A stretch of DNA of 64,000 nucleotides from Clavaria fumosa (Eukaryota > Basidiomycota > Agaricomycetes > Agaricales > Clavariaceae). The stretch lies in assembly GCA_951802425.1 (NCBI GenBank), contig OX637798.1, positions 1,302,001 to 1,366,000 on the forward strand, written 5' to 3'. This document shows positions 59,430-64,000 of the stretch, in pieces. Position numbers and translations under genes: made by a program. Every line of letters begins with the position of its first letter. Positions within the stretch are counted from its first letter, which is position 1. The notes beneath the pieces are model-generated. The model was not told the DNA's origin and made no database searches. It saw nothing but the letters and a program-made list of their open reading frames with translations.

Positions 59430-61800
59430 GGATAACCATGGGTTCAGCGAATTAAATAGGATATTCTTGACCAGATAACCTCAGGTCCAGCAAAATTGGA
59501 TAGGGTATCCGTGACTGGATTGAATCCAGGCCACCAAATTAAATAGGATATCCTTAACTGGATTGAATCCAAGCAACCATAATAAATAGGATATCCATGA
59601 CTGAAGAAAATCCAGGCCACCAAGTTAAATGGGATATCCTTGACTAGTTTGAATCCAGTACCAAAGTAAATAGGATATCCTTGACTAGTTCCAATCTAGG
59701 CTACCAAAGGAAATAGGATATCCTTGACTAGTTTGGATCCAGGCTACCAAAATAAATGGGATATTCTTGACTAGTTCCAATCTAGGCTACCAAAGTAAAT
59801 AGGATATCCTTGCCTAGTTTGAATCGAGGCTACCAAAATAAATGGGATATCCTTGACTAGTTTGAATCCAGGCTACCAAAATAAATAGGATATCCTTGAC
59901 TAGTTCCAATCCAGGCTACCAAAAAAAATAGGATATCCTTGCCTAGTTTGAATCAAGGTACCAAAATAAATAGGATATCCTTGACTAGTAAATAGGATAT
60001 CCTTGCCTAGTTTGAATCAAGGCTACCAAAATAAATAGGATATCCTTGACTAGTTCCAATCTAGGCTACCAAAATAAATAGGATATCCTTGACTAGTTTG
60101 AATCAAGGCTACCATAATAAATAGGATATCCTTGCCTAGTTTGAATCAAGGCTACCAAAATAAATAGGATATCCTTGACTAGTTTGAATCCAGGCTACCA
60201 AAATAAATGGGATATCCTTGACTAGTTTGAATCCAGGCTACCAAAGTAAATAGGATATCCTTGCCTAGTTTGAATCAAGGTACCAAAATAAATGGGATAT
60301 CCTTGACTAGTTCCAATCCAGGCTACCAAAGTAAATAGGATATCCTTGATTAGTTTGAATCCAGGTTACCAAAGTAAATAGGATATCCTTACCTAGTTTG
60401 AATCAAGGCTACCAAAATAAATGGGATATCCTTGACTAGTTTGAATCCAGGCTACCAAAATAAATAGGATATCCTTGACTAGTTCCAATCTAGGCTACCA
60501 AAATAAATAGGATATCCTTGCCTAGTTTGAATCAAGGTACCAAAATAAATAAGATATCCTTGCCTAGTTTGAATCAAGGCTACCATAATAAATAGGATAT
60601 CCTTGCCTAGTTTGAATCAAGGCTACCATAATAAATAGGATATCCTTGCCTAGTTTGAATCAAGGCTACCAAAATAGATAGGATATCCTTGCCTAGTTTG
60701 AATCAAGGTACCAAAATAAATGGGATATCCTTGACTAGTTTGAATCAAGGCTACCAAAATAAATAGGATATCCTTGACTAGTTCCAATCTAGGCTACCAA
60801 AGTAAATAGGATATCCTTGATTAGTTTGAATCCAGGCTACCAAAGTAAATAGGATATCCTTACCTAGTTTGAATCAAGGCTACCAAAATAAATGGGATAT
60901 CCTTGATTAGTTTGAATCCAGGCTACCAAAATAAATAGGATATCCTTGACTAGTTCCAATCTAGGCTACCAAAGTAAATAGGATATCCTTGACTGGTTGT
61001 AATCCAAGCCGCCAAAGTCAATAGGATATCCGTGACTGGTTTGAATCAAGGCTACCAAAATAAATAGGATATCCTTGCCTAGTTTGAATCAAGGTACCAA
61101 AATAAATGGGATATCCTTGACTAGTTTGAATCAAGGCTACCAAAATAAATAGGATATCCTTGACTAGTTCCAATCCAGGCTACCAAAGTAAATAGGATAT
61201 CCTTGCCTAGTTTGAATCAAGGCTACCAAAATAAATGGGATATCCTTGATTAGTTTGAATCCAGGCTACCAAAATAAATAGGATATCCTTGACTAGTTCC
61301 AATCTAGGCTACCAAAGTAAATAGGATATCCTTGACTGGTTGTAATCCAAGCCGCCAAAGTCAATAGGATATCCGTGACTGGTTTGAATCGAGGCTACCA
61401 AAGTAAATAGGATATCCTTGACTAGTTTGAATCAAGGCTACCAAAGTAAATAGGATATCCTTGACTAGTTTCAATCCAGGCTACCAGATTAAATAGGATA
61501 TCCTTGACTAGTTTCAATCCAGACCACCAAATTAAATAGGATATCCTTGACTGGTTTGAATCCAAGCCGCCACAGTAAATAGGATATCCTTGACTTGTGC
61601 GAATCAAGGCTACCAAAATTCATAGGATATCCTTGACCTGTGTCAATCCAGACCACCAAATTAAATATGATATCCTTGACTAGTTTCAATCCAGACCACC
61701 AAAATAAATAGGATATCCTTGAACGGTTGTAATCCAAGCTGCCAAAGTCAATAGGATATCCGTGACTGGTTTGAATCCAAGCCACTACATTAAATAGGAT
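59430..61800 (+). repeat. 43-bp satellite with GGATATCC in nearly every unit
   Basis: About 55 head-to-tail units. A consensus reads GGATATCCTTGACTAGTTTG, then AATCCAGGCTACCAAAATAA, then ATA. Sub-types differ at GACTAG/GCCTAG, TTTGAA/TTCCAA and CCAGG/CAAGG and appear in recurring order, suggesting higher-order repeats of several units. The first 150 bp (59290-59430) are more diverged. The palindromic GGATATCC core is almost invariant. Confidence 0.92.
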
Positions 61801-61905
61801 ATCATTAGAGATATTGGGATATCCATGTCCTGTATGACACCAGTCCAGCAGAGATATTCCTGCACTTCACAGTAGACCTATCAACTGCTCTATGAAGAAG
61901 GCTCA

Positions 61906-64000
61906 TTAGATTGGCTCCAGTTGACAACTACTTCTAAAAATCTTCCTTGCATGTCCTTCAAATCTTTCCCATACCACCTCCTGCTTGTGAGCATAACATG
62001 CCAGCCCACTCCTTACATTTCTTTCATTCATTGCTATTTGCTCCCATTGATCTTTCTTGTGCTTGAAAAATGCGGCTGTCCACTTCATTTCCTGCTGAAG
62101 CAAAGTGACTTCCTCATCCCAGCGATTGAACCTTGCACTTGCTCTCAACCAAACCACTCTGTAGACTAATCATTTGTCAATTTTTCATTCATGACATACC
62201 ACACCATCCACTCACATTCCTTCATTCTCTCACTGCATTCTCCTTTGTTCATCCCACTATCCAACCTCCACAACCAGGATAGTTTCTCTGATCGCTGACC
62301 AATCCTGTTTTCTTCGATCACGTCCCCAGGCATTTTCAAGTCATCTTTTGAGATGTCCTGATACTTTGGATCCAGGGACCCCAGTCTCTGGGCTGCAGCT
62401 CGAGCCCTTTTATATTCCCTGACTGCCTGCTGTACCCGTGACTCCATGGAGTGCACTTGACTCCAAGCTCTGGTAGCAAGTTGTTGACTCTTGCACTTCT
62501 GGACCTGAACAATTGATATCTCAGTGCTGGTATTAAAATGATCAATGAGCCCACCTTTTCTCTGAATATAAGAGACTTCTCCCCCAAGGCAATCCTAAGT
62601 TTTTCAAGGGCATCATTCATTTGTCCAACCCGGAGTTTCGCTTCACATGCAGCCATGTCTTCCAAACCACTTTCCATGTGATTCTCGCCACCCATGTTTG
62701 ATGGAAGGAATATAGTCATCGCCTCGGGGTGAAGCCCATTGCTGTCATCCTCCCACTCATCAGCTGTGCCTAGATCATTGTCCTCGATCTCGCTTTCATT
62801 CTCCTGGTACAATAGATGGTTTTCTCCCAAGTCAATAGCCTTGCCCATGAAGAGAGTCGAGTCAGACCAGCATTTCTCATATTTTGTAATCCTGATTTGA
62901 AGGCGCCTTCTTTTCTCCTCAAGCTCTCTTCGCTGGGATGTTGAAGGTTTTCTCAGTGTCTTTGTATATGCTGCTAATGATGCTCTAGTGGTATGTGAAT
63001 GTAAATTGCAAAGAAATACACGTCATAATGAGAACTTACTGTTCATTTTCCAACTGTATGCCTAAAGCTAGAAGACTGGCACCACCAGATAAATCACCTG
63101 CGTTCCGTTCCTTCTGTGATAGCTCTAGTTCAATTTCTGCACAGCTAGGGGCTTCAAAGCACTTCAATCAAAAGCAAAAAGGGGTAAGAAATGGCCGACC
63201 ATTTGTTTTTGCAACATCATATATTCTGAGCAAATCTCCTCGCTCAGTCATTGCTCTTTCCTCCAATTGCCTCCACTCTGATACCCATGTATGGCTGATT
63301 CTAGCTGTCAATTCATCCAGAGCTGATTTAGTTTCTGCCTGTTGCTGTTGCGCATTCTTCCACTTCGTAAGGATTGAATGTGCTTTGTTTTAAACACATC
63401 AAAAAAATATCTATGACCATAAGAACACATACTTACATGCTTTGATCATCTTCTTCCAGTTAGAATCATTCATGTGGTTGTCGAGAACCTCCTGTCGATG
63501 AGCTTGAGACATTCCTCTGGTATGGCTGGCTGCTTTGCCAAGGGTTGACCAGAGACTTTCCAAAATCTCGCCATCCAATTGCCCCACACCTTGAACAAAG
63601 TTCAAGGAGAAAAGTGCAAAGCACTCCTTGATATGTGCTCCCAAGTGAAATTTCCCTACTGTTGTGATAATCTTCAGGCCATCATCGAGATGCAGGTATT
63701 TGCTTGCTTCAACTCGGTCCCGAAAGTGTCTTCCCCATTCACATCCTATGTCATAGACAAAAAGCACCTTCTTGATGACATTTACTCTCTGAAGGGCTTG
63801 GCAAAGTGAATAATCAATGTTTGCCTGCCTGAAAAAACAAAACTTAGCCCAGACACCTTGAAGATTATAAGTCTTACCTCTCTCCCTTCTGAAAATCAAC
63901 GAAGCTGTGTGGATAAAAGCATCCATGACGTGCACAAGCACATACTCCGCCTCCAGTTGCTCGTAGGTGATCTCGTTTTCGTCCACTGTGACCGTTCACC
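61906..64000 (-). mobile_element. KDZ-type transposase gene, 3' part (continues beyond window)
   Basis: Exons inferred from right to left: up to about 63986, then 63836-63437 (approximate start), 63382-63200, 63151-63040, 62984-62555, 62504-62216 and 62156-61906. Introns are about 48-60 nt. Signatures of the Kyakuja-Dileera-Zisupton group are ANIDYSLCQAL, VLFVYDIGCEWGRHF, KFHLGAHIKECFALFSLNFV and GVGQLDGEILESLWS; near the end come MNDALEKLRIALGEKSL and ARFNRWDEEVTLLQQEM. Except for the window edge I found no unavoidable stop, so the copy may be recent or active. The transposon ends are not identified. Confidence 0.83.

Noticed and set aside
61422..61785. Minus-strand frames with repeated WIETSQGYPI-like peptides
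   Set aside because: Translation of the 43-bp satellite; the unit is not a multiple of three and frames drift.
59430..61800. Regular repeats that could suggest a CRISPR array
   Set aside because: Units are head-to-tail with no unique spacers, the genome is fungal, and no cas-like gene is present.

Overview
The window looks like an Agaricomycete (mushroom-forming basidiomycete) chromosome. The reasons are dense genes with many 47-80 nt GT-AG introns, two STAND genes of the NACHT-WD40 type, a KDZ transposase, Ty1/copia and Ty3/gypsy remains, and housekeeping proteins with clear fungal sequence signatures. The species cannot be fixed from the sequence.

Bases 1-15000 are a compact, CpG-rich, conserved block. 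It holds APC1 (anaphase-promoting complex, 5' cut by the window edge), DAHP synthase, a PIH1-type R2TP subunit, a two-LIM protein and eIF5A. It ends with an intact single-exon rvt gene, a member of the cellular reverse-transcriptase-related family. I reconstructed splice structures codon by codon. The DAHP synthase and LIM genes need microexons of 4, 12 and 8 nt to restore invariant residues.

Bases 15000-28700 are a nest of mobile DNA. Old LTR-like repeats and a gypsy gag relic have lost almost all CpG. A young copia element with seemingly identical 358-bp LTRs sits inside one of these repeats, as does a TIR element of about 0.7 kb. The copia polyprotein is one reading frame broken only by four TGA codons. 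An intact NHA1-type Na+/H+ antiporter (28787-31539) follows.

Bases 32100-59283 are three tandem units, each built as decayed rvt - decayed pan3 - unassigned segment - NACHT-WD40 gene. Units 1 and 2 keep an intact NACHT-WD40 gene (1556 and 1549 residues after splicing). The third unit is cut off by a 43-bp satellite before its NACHT-WD40 gene. The rvt copies share one internal deletion and the pan3 copies share two frameshifts, so these genes were already dead before the unit multiplied. Unit 2 carries a 2.5-kb foldback-like TIR element: two large triplet-repeat arrays of roughly complementary pattern flank a long hairpin. Unit 3 carries a 449-bp MITE.

Bases 59430-61800 are the satellite. From 61906 to the right edge lies the 3' part of a KDZ transposase gene. 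The most unusual features are the rvt gene with its co-amplified dead copies beside immune-type receptors, the foldback triplet element, and the microexons.
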